A stretch of 64,000 nucleotides of DNA from G963662675 sp963662675 (lineage in GTDB: Bacteria; Bacteroidota; Bacteroidia; Bacteroidales; Prolixibacteraceae). Below are positions 33,192 through 42,829 of the stretch, piece after piece. The position numbers were made by a program, and so were the translations under genes. The stretch lies in contig CAXXHP010000004.1 in NCBI GenBank assembly GCA_963662675.2, positions 930,001 to 994,000 of the forward strand. The letters are read 5' to 3'. Each line of letters begins with the position of its first letter. Position 1 is the stretch's first letter. The notes under the pieces are model-generated. The model was not told where the DNA came from, searched no databases, and saw only the letters and a program-made list of their open reading frames with translations.

Positions 33192-35797
33192 TCAGGATAC
33201 TTTTGACAATAACAATATCTCTTTCTTTCCTTCAAGTTGGATGGGGACAGACAAATGTAATTGAGCTTGAAGCAACCCAAATTCCGCTTAACGTCTTGTT
33301 ACTACAACTTCGTGACCAGTACGACTTTCAATTATCTTACACAGACAATGAGCTTTCGAAATACGAAGTAACAGTTTCAAAAACCTTCGAGAGTAAAGAA
33401 GAAGCCCTGCAATACCTCATTCGGGACCTACCCTTTCAACTGAAAAAATCAGGAGATGTGTTTATTATCATCCCTGATAAAAAGAAAGATGACAAAAACG
33501 TTATTAATATTTCAGGGCAAATTATTGAGTCAGGAACTTTTGAGCCACTCTCCTTTTCAAACATCATCATCAATAAAAAACAGATTTTATCTGATGTTAC
33601 AGGTTCATTTAATTTTGTAGCCTCTACTGGAGATTCTTTCCATATGCAAATATCTCACTTAGGATATTATATTTTTGATACGATCTTATATGCCGGTATA
33701 AATCAAAAATTTAAACTTGTTCCCTCCATCCAAAAGTTGCCTGAAGTCACCATACAAAATAACGTCATTGAAAGGGCTGCACAAATTGGCAAAGAACCCG
33801 GCAACATGAAAATAAACCATAACATTTCACGGTATTTGCCTGGACAAGGAGACAATTCTGTTTTTAACCTGCTTCGGTTAATGCCCGGGGTACAAGCATC
33901 AAACGAACAATCTACCGACCTCTTAATTTGGAACAGCTACGAAGGACAGAGCCTTATCACCTTTGATGAATTCACCCTGTTTGGGCTAAAGAATTACAAC
34001 AACAACATTAGTATTGTAAACCCTTTCATCGTTAAAAACATTGAAATATATAAAGGTGGATATCAAGCACGCTACGGGAATCGGGTGGGTGCACTCGTAA
34101 ACATTACAGGAAAAAATGGCAGTCTGCAAAAACCAACGTTCAGCTTTAATGTAAATGCGACCACCATTAATGGGATGGCTGAAATTCCAGTGTTCAAAAA
34201 ATCAGCTCTTTTAGTCGCATACAGGCAAACTTATTACAACCTCTATAATCCTGAAAATTTCAACATTTATGATCCTACTAAACCAGCAAAAAATCATGAC
34301 TTTGAATTGGAAAAGCTTACAGATAACGACCCCGGGATTAAGGTATTTCCGGACAACTATCAATTTAGAGATTTCAATATAAAGTACTCCACAAGCTTTA
34401 AAAATAACGACCAATTTTACTTTAGCATGTATTTGGGAGGCGACGACTTTAAATTAACGGCTGAGCGTAATTTGACACCTCCATTTCATATCGGTGATGA
34501 CCCGATTTCGGATACACCTTTTACAGTTTCATTTTCTGATCAAGAAAAAAACTCACAAATGGGGATGTCTGCTTTTTTTAATAAAAACTGGAAGAATGGG
34601 AATAGCTCAAAAATCATTTTTTCACATTCAGATTATATAAAAAAGGTGAAAGACTCCTTTCAATCTCTGGATATAAGAACCGATACAGTTTACAATGAAA
34701 ATGAAGTTGAAATCACCAACAAGGCTGTCGAAAACTCAATTCGCATTGAAAATATTATCTACCTAACTGATGGGCACCAACTGGAATTTGGAGGTGGTTT
34801 CTACTCAAACAATGCGCTTGTAGAAAATATCAATTATTCCGTAGACACAGTATCCGTGAATTCTCGAAACGATTATAATAACAACCGTGGGTTTTTGTTT
34901 TTACAGGACAACCTTCCTGTGACAAACCGCATGACACTCAAAAGCGGAATACGTGTTAATCTGATGGACAGAGCAAAAAGGATTTTCATTGAACCCAGAT
35001 TAAGTGCGACATACTCTATGAGTGAAAATTTAGCAATGAATTTCTCGTGGGGAAGATACAATCAGTTTATGTATAAAATCGCAAATGTCGATAAAGACAG
35101 AAATTACACATATTTATGGGTTACGGGAAACCACAATTCCCCTGTATTAAATGCAACACATTGGGTTTGGGGCATCAATTATTTTAAAAATGACTTCACA
35201 TTTAATGTAGAAAGCTATTACAAAACGACACGCAATCTTAGTCGCCATGTTTTTGAAAGAAGACTTGAGAATAATATTCCGACGAATGGCTATTATACGT
35301 ACACAGGAGACGCCAAAGCCTACGGAATCGACACGTATATCAGGAAAGATTTTGGGACACATTCCATTTGGGCTTCATACACACTTAGCAAAGCGGTTGA
35401 ACGTATGGCGCCGGAGGGGATGAGATTGCCTAGCTACATGCCGGCTCTTCAGGATCAACGTCATGAGCTTAAAATTGCTGCCCTTTTCAATATTCGTCGC
35501 TTTTATCTATCAGCCGACTATGTCTATGGATCAGGAATGGAAATATTAAAACGGGCTTATCGATACAATATAGATGGACTTAATTACAACCGATTTGATG
35601 TAGCCGTTACCTATAAATTAAAATGGAAAATGATGGATAGCGAAACCGGCATTTCTGTGCTCAATCTATTTAACACCCAAAACCTAAGCTACAACAACGT
35701 AAAAAGCAGATACATTTCAGATAAGTACGACCCGGTAAATTTCTACTCAAATGCCGTTCCTTTTACGCCAACCTTATTTTTCAAAGTGGTATTCTGA
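33188..35797 (+). CDS. TonB-dependent outer-membrane transducer with STN domain (no SusD partner)
   Basis: This 869-aa protein has a signal peptide (1-20), an STN domain (about 22-95: IELEATQIPLNVLLLQLRDQ) and a carboxypeptidase-regulatory-like domain (about 106-180: INISGQIIESGTFEPLSFSN). The plug contains LLRLMPGVQASNEQ and GYQARYGNRVGALVNITGKNG. The barrel ends FFKVVF. It is shorter than SusC proteins and has no susD next to it, so it resembles FecA-type sensors more than glycan importers. It is the receiver of the cassette with the preceding sigma and FecR genes. The ligand is unknown; neighbouring carbohydrate-binding lipoproteins suggest a glycan. Confidence 0.9.
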   Translation: MIRILLTITISLSFLQVGWGQTNVIELEATQIPLNVLLLQLRDQYDFQLSYTDNELSKYEVTVSKTFESKEEALQYLIRDLPFQLKKSGDVFIIIPDKKKDDKNVINISGQIIESGTFEPLSFSNIIINKKQILSDVTGSFNFVASTGDSFHMQISHLGYYIFDTILYAGINQKFKLVPSIQKLPEVTIQNNVIERAAQIGKEPGNMKINHNISRYLPGQGDNSVFNLLRLMPGVQASNEQSTDLLIWNSYEGQSLITFDEFTLFGLKNYNNNISIVNPFIVKNIEIYKGGYQARYGNRVGALVNITGKNGSLQKPTFSFNVNATTINGMAEIPVFKKSALLVAYRQTYYNLYNPENFNIYDPTKPAKNHDFELEKLTDNDPGIKVFPDNYQFRDFNIKYSTSFKNNDQFYFSMYLGGDDFKLTAERNLTPPFHIGDDPISDTPFTVSFSDQEKNSQMGMSAFFNKNWKNGNSSKIIFSHSDYIKKVKDSFQSLDIRTDTVYNENEVEITNKAVENSIRIENIIYLTDGHQLEFGGGFYSNNALVENINYSVDTVSVNSRNDYNNNRGFLFLQDNLPVTNRMTLKSGIRVNLMDRAKRIFIEPRLSATYSMSENLAMNFSWGRYNQFMYKIANVDKDRNYTYLWVTGNHNSPVLNATHWVWGINYFKNDFTFNVESYYKTTRNLSRHVFERRLENNIPTNGYYTYTGDAKAYGIDTYIRKDFGTHSIWASYTLSKAVERMAPEGMRLPSYMPALQDQRHELKIAALFNIRRFYLSADYVYGSGMEILKRAYRYNIDGLNYNRFDVAVTYKLKWKMMDSETGISVLNLFNTQNLSYNNVKSRYISDKYDPVNFYSNAVPFTPTLFFKVVF

Positions 35798-35899
35798 TGT
35801 TTATTAATCAGACTTGGCCAAACCACAGCAATAAAAACAAATGATTCTATACAAGACTTATTATCAACTTTTTAAAATGACAAATTCAGATTCTTTTTA

Positions 35900-36532
35900 T
35901 TAATCTGTTGCAATCCTTATAAAACTACAAAAGATGAAATTCTGAATGGTTTCAAATGGAGTTTTATGATCAACCGTTATGCATTTCACTTTCTCAAAAA
36001 ACTGTTTTAGTCGCTCAGTCATTGAAGTTTCGGAGTATTGTTTTATTTCAATTCCACTGCACGTGCTAGGCCCCTGCTCTGAAAATGTACCAATAACTAA
36101 AACACCAGTAGGTTGAATGTTTTGTTGGATAACATCAATGTAGTTTTTTATTTCCTGTTCTTCTGTAAGGAAGTGAAAAGCTGCCCGATCATGCCAAAAA
36201 TCATATTTTTCAGTTGGTCTAAATGTAGCTGCATCTGCGACAATCCATTTCACATTTATGGCCTTATCTCCGAGTCGTTTTTTTACTTTTTCAATTGCAG
36301 CCTCTGAAATATCGAGCACAGTAATATCCTGATATCCTAGGGCAAGTAGGTAATCCACCAAAAAGCTATCGCCACCACCAATGTCAATAATTTTTGCGGT
36401 TTTTGAAACGTTAAATTGAATTAAAAATTCCAAAGAAGTTGTTGGGGTTGGCTGATACCAGCTTACATCTTTCAAATCTTTCGTTTGATAAATATTCTCC
36501 CAATGCATTTTTCGATCTATCGTTTTTTTCAT
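35900..36532 (-). CDS. Class I SAM-dependent methyltransferase
   Basis: This 210-aa cytosolic methyltransferase has motif I IIDIGGGDSFLVDYL (about 44-58) binding S-adenosylmethionine and motif II VLDISEAAIEKVKKRL. WHDRAAFHFLTEEQEI is a motif typical of methyltransferases annotated as thiopurine/tellurite-like small-molecule enzymes. The W-Y-Q-P-x-P segment near the N-terminus is common in this group. The substrate is unknown. It is convergent with the transducer gene and about 60 bp downstream of the DapB-like gene. Confidence 0.85.
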   Translation of the reverse strand: MKKTIDRKMHWENIYQTKDLKDVSWYQPTPTTSLEFLIQFNVSKTAKIIDIGGGDSFLVDYLLALGYQDITVLDISEAAIEKVKKRLGDKAINVKWIVADAATFRPTEKYDFWHDRAAFHFLTEEQEIKNYIDVIQQNIQPTGVLVIGTFSEQGPSTCSGIEIKQYSETSMTERLKQFFEKVKCITVDHKTPFETIQNFIFCSFIRIATD

Positions 36533-36592
36533 TTCCTAATCTCCATTAATCAACTCATAGCAACACTTAAAAAACAAGCAATTCAAATGCAA

Positions 36593-37279
36593 TTATAACA
36601 TGTTATCATCAATTAAATCCAAAATCGTATATTTTTTATTCTCTAAACTATTTTTCAATATCGTATCAATTATTCTCTTAACACCTTTTGCATAAGAATG
36701 ATGCCCCAAAACTTTTGTCTCTAATACAATTTCGTCATCCCCATCTTTAATTACTATTTTATGGTATGCATGTTTGCCTAAAAATTCTTTGGGTATCCCA
36801 ATTTCATTCAGTTGAATCTCAGGTTCTCTTATTGATATGATTCTATCGAGTGGAATTTTTAATGCATTAGCAAAAGTATAGGCTGTTCCAGGTTCTGTCT
36901 TTTTAGTTGATTGATGAGATTCTGTAATTGAAATTTCATAATCTTCAAAGTAATTGCCGTTTGCCTTTACAATACTTAGTGTTTTTAATAATAAGATTGA
37001 AGTGTTTGGACAAACAATAAGAGGAAAATCAGGAGTCATGCTTTCTGTTTCTAATCCCGTAGAAAGTTCTATAAATACAGACTTTGATCTCACACAGAAT
37101 TCGATGCATTCCTTAAGTTGTCGTCCCGAACCGGCATGCACAATTATTGCCTTTTCATTTAAAGTTTGATCCTGAGTTTTCCATCTCAAGACTTCACAAG
37201 ATTGAAATGATAAATTAGAAGTTAATAGTGCATTTGCCAACTTCCCGGAACCTACTACAAATATTTTCATTATTTTCAT
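36593..37279 (-). CDS. DapB-like (dihydrodipicolinate reductase-like) protein
   Basis: This 228-aa protein resembles dihydrodipicolinate reductase. It has an N-terminal nucleotide-binding strand-loop (KIFVVGSGKLANALL, a variant of GxxGxxG) and the C-terminal-domain signature ITESHQSTKKTEPGTA, comparable with ExHHxxKxDxPSGTA of true DapB. A second motif is KVLGHHSYAKG. The altered signature and short N-terminal domain suggest a DapB paralogue with another substrate instead of the housekeeping lysine enzyme. An internal start at Met4 is possible. Confidence 0.75.
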   Translation of the reverse strand: MKIMKIFVVGSGKLANALLTSNLSFQSCEVLRWKTQDQTLNEKAIIVHAGSGRQLKECIEFCVRSKSVFIELSTGLETESMTPDFPLIVCPNTSILLLKTLSIVKANGNYFEDYEISITESHQSTKKTEPGTAYTFANALKIPLDRIISIREPEIQLNEIGIPKEFLGKHAYHKIVIKDGDDEIVLETKVLGHHSYAKGVKRIIDTILKNSLENKKYTILDLIDDNML

Positions 37280-37466
37280 TTTGTATTACATTCAACTATC
37301 ACGACCAATGATCTAAATTTTGGCCAATTATCAGTTCTATCGCCAATTTAGAAGAGCATCTTAATTCTTTCAGCAAAATAATATCTTAATGTGAGAGCAA
37401 AAATAGCAAGACATATTTGAGTCTTTACCTCCAAAAACGCAAAGATTATAGTGGGATCATAAACCT

Positions 37467-38099
37467 CTAATTTTTCGTTAGATAGTTCAGTCCATCGTAC
37501 AAAAAAATAATTGCAAAAAGGAAAAGTGCAACTCCAAGTATTCTCATAATCCAAATGTATGACTGATCTTTTAAAAATGATTTTGAGCGTGCTACAATTA
37601 AAGCAACTCCAATTTTTGAAGCAATGAGCAAACCATAGAACGACACAAAAAACAGCATAACGGCTAACAAACTTAAATCAAAAGCCTTCACGGCAAGTGG
37701 GCTGCCAACCGTCAACCAAAAAAGGTACGGGTGAGGACTCAGTATATTTGTAATTATCCCCTTTTTTAACGACTCCGAACCAGGACCTGGTGTTTCAATA
37801 TTTAGTTGTTTTGCCTTAATAGTCTCACGTCCCAAGTAAACAAGAAATACAGCTCCCACAATAGAAATAAGACCAAGCACGGTGTTAAATTGAGAAAGTT
37901 TTGAAAAGACAAAAAGTGAAATCAGAACGATAGGTAAATCCGTGAACAGAGGTGAGATCGCGATCTTTATTCCAGCTGCCTTATTGTGTTTCAACGTTTC
38001 GGTAAGTACAAGCGTCAACAAAGGGCCTGGTGAAATACCAGATGTCAATCCCAATAGTGCCCCCATTGTTAGATATTTAAATGTCGCTAATGTAAGCAT
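37467..38099 (-). CDS. LysE/RhtB-family amino-acid exporter
   Basis: This 210-aa inner-membrane protein has about six helices. The family signature is near the N-terminus (MGALLGLTSGISPGPLLTLV). Other helices are LPIVLISLFVFSKL, LGLISIVGAVFLVYLG, LLAVMLFFVSFYGLLIA and the C-terminal ILGVALFLFAIIFLYDG. The length is typical. It probably exports amino acids or related metabolites; the substrate cannot be read. Confidence 0.88.
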   Translation of the reverse strand: MLTLATFKYLTMGALLGLTSGISPGPLLTLVLTETLKHNKAAGIKIAISPLFTDLPIVLISLFVFSKLSQFNTVLGLISIVGAVFLVYLGRETIKAKQLNIETPGPGSESLKKGIITNILSPHPYLFWLTVGSPLAVKAFDLSLLAVMLFFVSFYGLLIASKIGVALIVARSKSFLKDQSYIWIMRILGVALFLFAIIFLYDGLNYLTKN

Positions 38100-38234
38100 T
38101 GTCTATTCTGATTTTTTTGAGTTCTTTCTTCATTAATTTGCAATTGAATCTCCGAAAATACGAAATGTTTTTTTCGACAAGCTCTGCTCAAAGAGAATAA
38201 AGGGAGAATAGACAGCGATAAAAAAAGAAAAAAA

Positions 38235-38636
38235 TGCAGACCTATAAGCCGGGTTCTGTATTTCCGGAAAACCGGAAACCTCTATCATTTATCTGGCCGC
38301 AACATTACTGTTGTGATCTAGCAGCCTACCCCTCACGACTCCCGGAGAACCGGGACTGACCTGACGGTCAGAACAGAGCGGGCAGCCCTGCAAGCGACAA
38401 TCGCTAATCGTGATATATTTGGCCTTGCAACCCATTAGGTGTACGGCTTCCGAAATCACTTCCGAAACCGGTGGGCTCTTACCCCGCCTTTTCACCCTTA
38501 CCCCAACGAATTGGGGCGGTAATTTTCTGTTACACTACTACAAGCTTTCGCCCGTCTTCCAATTAAGAAGCATGGTGCCCTGCGTTGCCCGGACTTTCCT
38601 CCCTCCCATAAGGGAAAGCGATAGAGCGGTCTGCAG
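38235..38636 (-). ncRNA. rnpB: RNase P RNA (bacterial type)
   Basis: The minus strand shows the conserved 5' core GGAGGAAAGTCCGGGC followed by CAGGGCA, the GGGCGAAAGC-like segment, GGGTAAGAGCCCACCG, and the 3' core ACAGAACCCGGCTTATAGG. The termini TGCAGACC and GGTCTGCA pair as helix P1, which sets the ends. It matures the 5' ends of tRNAs. A run of eight T (TTTTTTTTC) directly after the 3' end on the minus strand suits termination. Length is about 402 nt. Confidence 0.95.
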
Positions 38637-38667
38637 TGCAAAGGTAGCAAAATCTTATAGGAAATTC

Positions 38668-39615
38668 TTATTCCGCAAACAACCGGCCTTGCCAAGTATT
38701 ACGCTCCGCAAGGCGTTTGTCTAACTTGGAAACAAACTCAAAATTTTTTATCCCCCACTTTGGAGCAATCAAAAGATTAGCAGGAGACTGGCTTACAAAT
38801 CTTTCCAGAACAATGTCTGGATTTAAGAGTTCCAGATAATCAACCACCAAATCAGTATATTCTTCAACTGTAAATAAATTGAATGCACTTCTCTGTTGCT
38901 CAAACTCTACAGCCATTTGTGTTCCTTTATGAATTTGCAGTTGATGTAGCTTCAAGTTTTCCACTGGAAGTTTTGACATGATGCGCGCCTGATTTAAAAA
39001 GTCTTCCCTATTCTCTCCAGGTAGCCCTAGAATAAGATGTGCACAAGTATGAATGTTACGTCGTGCCGTTTCTTCAATGGCATGCTTGGCATCAGCAAAT
39101 AAATGCCCCCGGTTAATGTGAAGCAAAGTCTCGTCCTTAACAGACTCTACACCAAATTCAATCATCACATAATACTTTCTCGAAAGCTCCTCCAAATAAT
39201 CCAACACATCATCACTTACACAATCGGGACGTGTACCAAGAACTAGTCCAATTACCTTAGGGTGCGCAAGTGCTTCTTCATACTTCTCCTTCAAAACAGA
39301 AAGATCAGCATATGTATTTGAGTAAGACTGAAAATAAGCAAGAAACTGCATTGACTTGTACTTCTTTCCAAAAAATTCAATTCCTTCCTTAACTTGTTCG
39401 GATATGCTCTTTTCCAATTTGCAATATTCCGGTTTAAAGGTTTTGTTATTACAATAAGAACAACCATTCAAAGCCTTTGTCCCATCACGATTTGGACAGG
39501 TAAACCCGGCATCAACGGATACCTTTTGTACGCGTTCTTCAAATTTACTCTTAAAATATGTCGAGAAATCATTAAATCGTCTCGTATGTCCCCATGGAAA
39601 GTTCGGTGCTGTCAT
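38668..39615 (-). CDS. TIGR01212-family radical SAM protein (YhcC-like)
   Basis: This 315-aa radical SAM enzyme has a cluster motif spread as CPNRDGTKALNGCSYC (about 34-49), the unusual Cx11CxxC spacing of the YhcC/TIGR01212 family. Other family segments are YFQSYSNTYA, GTRPDCVSD, EFGVESV and HLILGLPGE. The reaction is not established for most members. It is 32 bp upstream of rnpB on the same strand and may contribute read-through transcription. Confidence 0.9.
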   Translation of the reverse strand: MTAPNFPWGHTRRFNDFSTYFKSKFEERVQKVSVDAGFTCPNRDGTKALNGCSYCNNKTFKPEYCKLEKSISEQVKEGIEFFGKKYKSMQFLAYFQSYSNTYADLSVLKEKYEEALAHPKVIGLVLGTRPDCVSDDVLDYLEELSRKYYVMIEFGVESVKDETLLHINRGHLFADAKHAIEETARRNIHTCAHLILGLPGENREDFLNQARIMSKLPVENLKLHQLQIHKGTQMAVEFEQQRSAFNLFTVEEYTDLVVDYLELLNPDIVLERFVSQSPANLLIAPKWGIKNFEFVSKLDKRLAERNTWQGRLFAE

Positions 39616-39826
39616 TCGGTATAAATTAAGGACAAAAATAACGATTATGAACCAAGGAAAAAATAAAAGGTTAAATCACACAATAACAAACACATACAAA
39701 TGCAAAACAAAAAAACCCAGTTTGTCATTATCAACAAATGTTGAAAACTTTAAACCATAACCACTGTTATTGGGTTCTTTTTGTATCCCCTATTTTCTAA
39801 TTTTATATAACTCAAAATAGATAATT

Positions 39827-41359
39827 ATGCTTAATCCGAAAGACATTGCGAACATTGAGGAAAGAGGCAGTAATAGAGCAACTGTTGAGGAACAAATTGA
39901 AAACTTCAAAAAAGGATTTCCCTTCTTGAAGATCACACAAGCAGCAACCACTCAGAACGGAATCTTAAAACTTAAAGAGGACGAACTCGCTGAAAGCATC
40001 CACTTTTTTGAAAATAAAATAAAAGAAGGTATACGTTTATTGAAATTTACTCCAGCATCGGGTGCCGCAAGCAGAATGTTTAATGACCTACTTGATGCAA
40101 AAACAAAACTAGATAAAGGTGTTCCTTTAAAAGATGTGCTAGATAATGATGAAGTAGCACGCTTTTTCTCAAATGTAAAGAAATTCGCGTTTAATCGCAG
40201 TCTGGAAAAACGAGCACAAAAACCTTTATCAGAACTTTCTCTGTTAGAAATGCTGAATTTACTGATGACCGAGGATGGACTTAATTACGGAAGTCTTCCC
40301 AAAGGATTGCTTGAATTTCATGAATACAATGAGTTAAGCCGAACCTCATTTGAAGAACATTGCGTTGAAGGAGCATTGTATGCTAAAGAAAGTGACGGAA
40401 AAGTAAATATCCATTTTACCGTTTCTCCAGAACATCAGGTTCTTTTCACAGCTCATCTTAAGGAGATAAAAGCTAAAATAGAGACGAAATACGATGCACA
40501 GCTCAATATCTCATTCAGTCAACAAAAGCCAACAACAGATACCATTGCGGTAAAGCCAAACAATGAACCGTTCAGAAATAATGATGGCAGTCTGTTATTC
40601 AGGCCGGGAGGACATGGTGCATTACTGGCTAATCTAAATGATTTAGACACAGATGTCATCTTCATTAAAAACATTGACAATGTAGTGCCAGACTATCTAA
40701 AACCGGAAACGGTAAAATACAAAAAAGTACTGGGAGGCTTATTGCTGAGTCTGCAACAAAAGATATTTAGCTATCAACGCATGTTTGACACCCATCATTA
40801 CTACGCTCTCGACAGTGCATTTTTTGCCGAAGCCTCAAACTTTCTTGAAAATATACTACATGTGAAACCTCCTTTCGACATGTACTATACCGAAAAAGAG
40901 GAACTATACCACTATCTGAAATCAAAGTACAACAGACCCATTCGGGTGTGTGGGATGGTACGCAACCAAGGCGAACCGGGAGGAGGACCATTTTTTGCAC
41001 AAAACAGTGATGGTTCAATCTCGTTACAAATTGTGGAAAACTCACAAATAGACATCAACCATATTGAGCAGAAATCAATTATCGATGAAGCCACCCACTT
41101 TAACCCTGTGGACTTGGTTTGCGCCTATAAAAACTATAAAGGAGAAAAATATGACCTTTTTAATTTCCGTGACCAAAAAACAGGATTTATTTCCAAGAAA
41201 TATAAAGATGGAAAAGAGATAAAGGCTCAGGAATTACCCGGGTTATGGAATGGAGCTATGGCAGATTGGAACACACTTTTTGTAGAAGTTCCTATACAGA
41301 CTTTCAATCCGGTTAAGACGATAAATGACCTTTTACGAAAAGAGCATCAGCCAGAGTAA
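39827..41359 (+). CDS. DUF4301-family protein
   Basis: This 510-aa cytosolic protein of the Bacteroidota-specific DUF4301 family has TPASGAASRMFNDLL near residue 67, FRPGGHGALLANLNDLDTD near 253 and CGMVRNQGEPGGGPFF near 366. The GASxRMF and PGGHGAL patterns recall nucleotide-sugar pyrophosphorylase-like folds, but activity is unproven. It is followed 48 bp later by a TPR gene and then by comA, all on one strand and ending at a terminator, so the three probably form one operon. Confidence 0.85.
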   Translation: MLNPKDIANIEERGSNRATVEEQIENFKKGFPFLKITQAATTQNGILKLKEDELAESIHFFENKIKEGIRLLKFTPASGAASRMFNDLLDAKTKLDKGVPLKDVLDNDEVARFFSNVKKFAFNRSLEKRAQKPLSELSLLEMLNLLMTEDGLNYGSLPKGLLEFHEYNELSRTSFEEHCVEGALYAKESDGKVNIHFTVSPEHQVLFTAHLKEIKAKIETKYDAQLNISFSQQKPTTDTIAVKPNNEPFRNNDGSLLFRPGGHGALLANLNDLDTDVIFIKNIDNVVPDYLKPETVKYKKVLGGLLLSLQQKIFSYQRMFDTHHYYALDSAFFAEASNFLENILHVKPPFDMYYTEKEELYHYLKSKYNRPIRVCGMVRNQGEPGGGPFFAQNSDGSISLQIVENSQIDINHIEQKSIIDEATHFNPVDLVCAYKNYKGEKYDLFNFRDQKTGFISKKYKDGKEIKAQELPGLWNGAMADWNTLFVEVPIQTFNPVKTINDLLRKEHQPE

Positions 41360-41407
41360 CTGATTTTGAAAACTATTACTAAATTTGCACCTCCAATTCA
41401 CTTTTTT

Positions 41408-42826
41408 ATGGACGAGGACGAAAGAGACTATTTCGAAAACGATGAAATCATTGAAGCAATAAACCGTTTCAAAAAAATGATAAAAAGCAACAATTTTGAG
41501 TACTTTGATGTATTTGAGGTTGAAGGCATTGTTGATTATTTTTTGGATGAGGGCATAGTAGAAATGGCATTTAATGCCGTAAAAATAGGACTTGACATTC
41601 ACCCTCAATCCATTTCATTGCAAATTAAGAAAGCTCAGATTCTACTAATCGATGGTCAAGCAGAAGAATCACTTGAATTGATTAATCTTGCTTCAATGGT
41701 CGAAGACAGTAATTCTGATGTTTTTTTAATTAAAGGCTCTGCACTAATTCTGCTGGGCGATATTGAAGGAGCCATTGACGCCTTCAATCAATCCATCATC
41801 TATAATTACGATGAAAAAGATGACCTACTCTATAATATTGCTGTAACCCTTGGACAAGCTGGCGAAACTCAAAAAGCAATATACTTTTTAGAAGAAGCGT
41901 ACAAGGAAAACAAGAGTAATGAACTGACTTTATATGAATTGGGCTATTATTACGACAAAACCCAAGATTATTCAAGGAGTATCTTTTATTACGACAAATA
42001 TCTTGACATTGATCCATTTAACTCATCCGTTTGGTACAACTTAGGTATAACTTATAACAGGATGGGGAAACATGATAAAGCAATTGAAGCTTATGATTTC
42101 TCGATTGCTTTACATGCCGATTTTGAACAGGCCTACTTTAATAAAGCCAATGCCCTTTCAAATAATAATCAGTACGAGGATGCCGTTGAGTGTTACGAAG
42201 AATACTTAGAGCGGGATAAGGAAAACGACGATGCTTATTGCTATTTAGGTGAGTGTTTTCTTAACCTTGAAAAGTACGATGAAGCATTGGCTAATTACAA
42301 AAAAGCCATCAAGCTCAACAAAAATAACTCCCTTGCTTGGTATGGCTCGGGACTTATTATGTGGATGGAAGGACAATTAACAGAATCGTTGACGTTCGTT
42401 AAGAAAGCACTCAAGTTAGATGATGAAAATCCCGATTTCTGGCTTATATATGGCAAGGTCAATATGGAACTGAAAAAATTTGATCAAGCTGAAACTGCAT
42501 TTAGAAAGTCCACGACTCTCGATCCGAGTAATGCTGACGGTTGGGTGTCATATGCTGAAATGGAATATGATCGAGGCAGCTTGGTCTCAGCCATTGACAT
42601 CCTGAAAAATGCACACCATATAATTACCAATGATAATGGCATCAACTATCGCCTAACTGCCTATCTACTTGAGAATAACGATGAGATATCAGCGACTGGA
42701 TATTTTGAAAAAGCTTTAGAGATAGATTTCAACAGCTATCGTGACTTATTTGATTACTATCCTGAAGCCGTTCAGAATGAATCAATCAAAAAACTGATAA
42801 AAAAACATCAATCAACCAAACTATAA
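41408..42826 (+). CDS. Tetratricopeptide-repeat protein
   Basis: This 472-aa protein consists almost entirely of TPR units, with about ten recognisable (for example VWYNLGITYNRMGKHDKAIE, AYCYLGECFLNLEKYDEALA, FWLIYGKVNMELKKFDQAE). The ATG at 41408 is preferred; the frame is open from a TTG at 41366. There is no signal peptide, so it acts in the cytosol, probably as a scaffold. It lies only 3 bp upstream of comA. Confidence 0.88.
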   Translation: MDEDERDYFENDEIIEAINRFKKMIKSNNFEYFDVFEVEGIVDYFLDEGIVEMAFNAVKIGLDIHPQSISLQIKKAQILLIDGQAEESLELINLASMVEDSNSDVFLIKGSALILLGDIEGAIDAFNQSIIYNYDEKDDLLYNIAVTLGQAGETQKAIYFLEEAYKENKSNELTLYELGYYYDKTQDYSRSIFYYDKYLDIDPFNSSVWYNLGITYNRMGKHDKAIEAYDFSIALHADFEQAYFNKANALSNNNQYEDAVECYEEYLERDKENDDAYCYLGECFLNLEKYDEALANYKKAIKLNKNNSLAWYGSGLIMWMEGQLTESLTFVKKALKLDDENPDFWLIYGKVNMELKKFDQAETAFRKSTTLDPSNADGWVSYAEMEYDRGSLVSAIDILKNAHHIITNDNGINYRLTAYLLENNDEISATGYFEKALEIDFNSYRDLFDYYPEAVQNESIKKLIKKHQSTKL

Positions 42827-42829
42827 AGC

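Noticed and set aside
37348..37554. 68-aa minus-strand frame downstream of the LysE gene
   Set aside because: It overlaps the LysE 3' end in another frame, has atypical composition and no family resemblance.
38289..38724. Three open frames of 65-104 aa between 38289 and 38724
   Set aside because: They lie within or largely over the RNase P RNA gene, whose conserved cores and terminal pairing are clear.
39706..39781. Possible terminator from AACCCA/TGGGTT arms before the DUF4301 gene
   Set aside because: The loop would be about 50 nt and the region lies between divergent genes, so a terminator is not expected.
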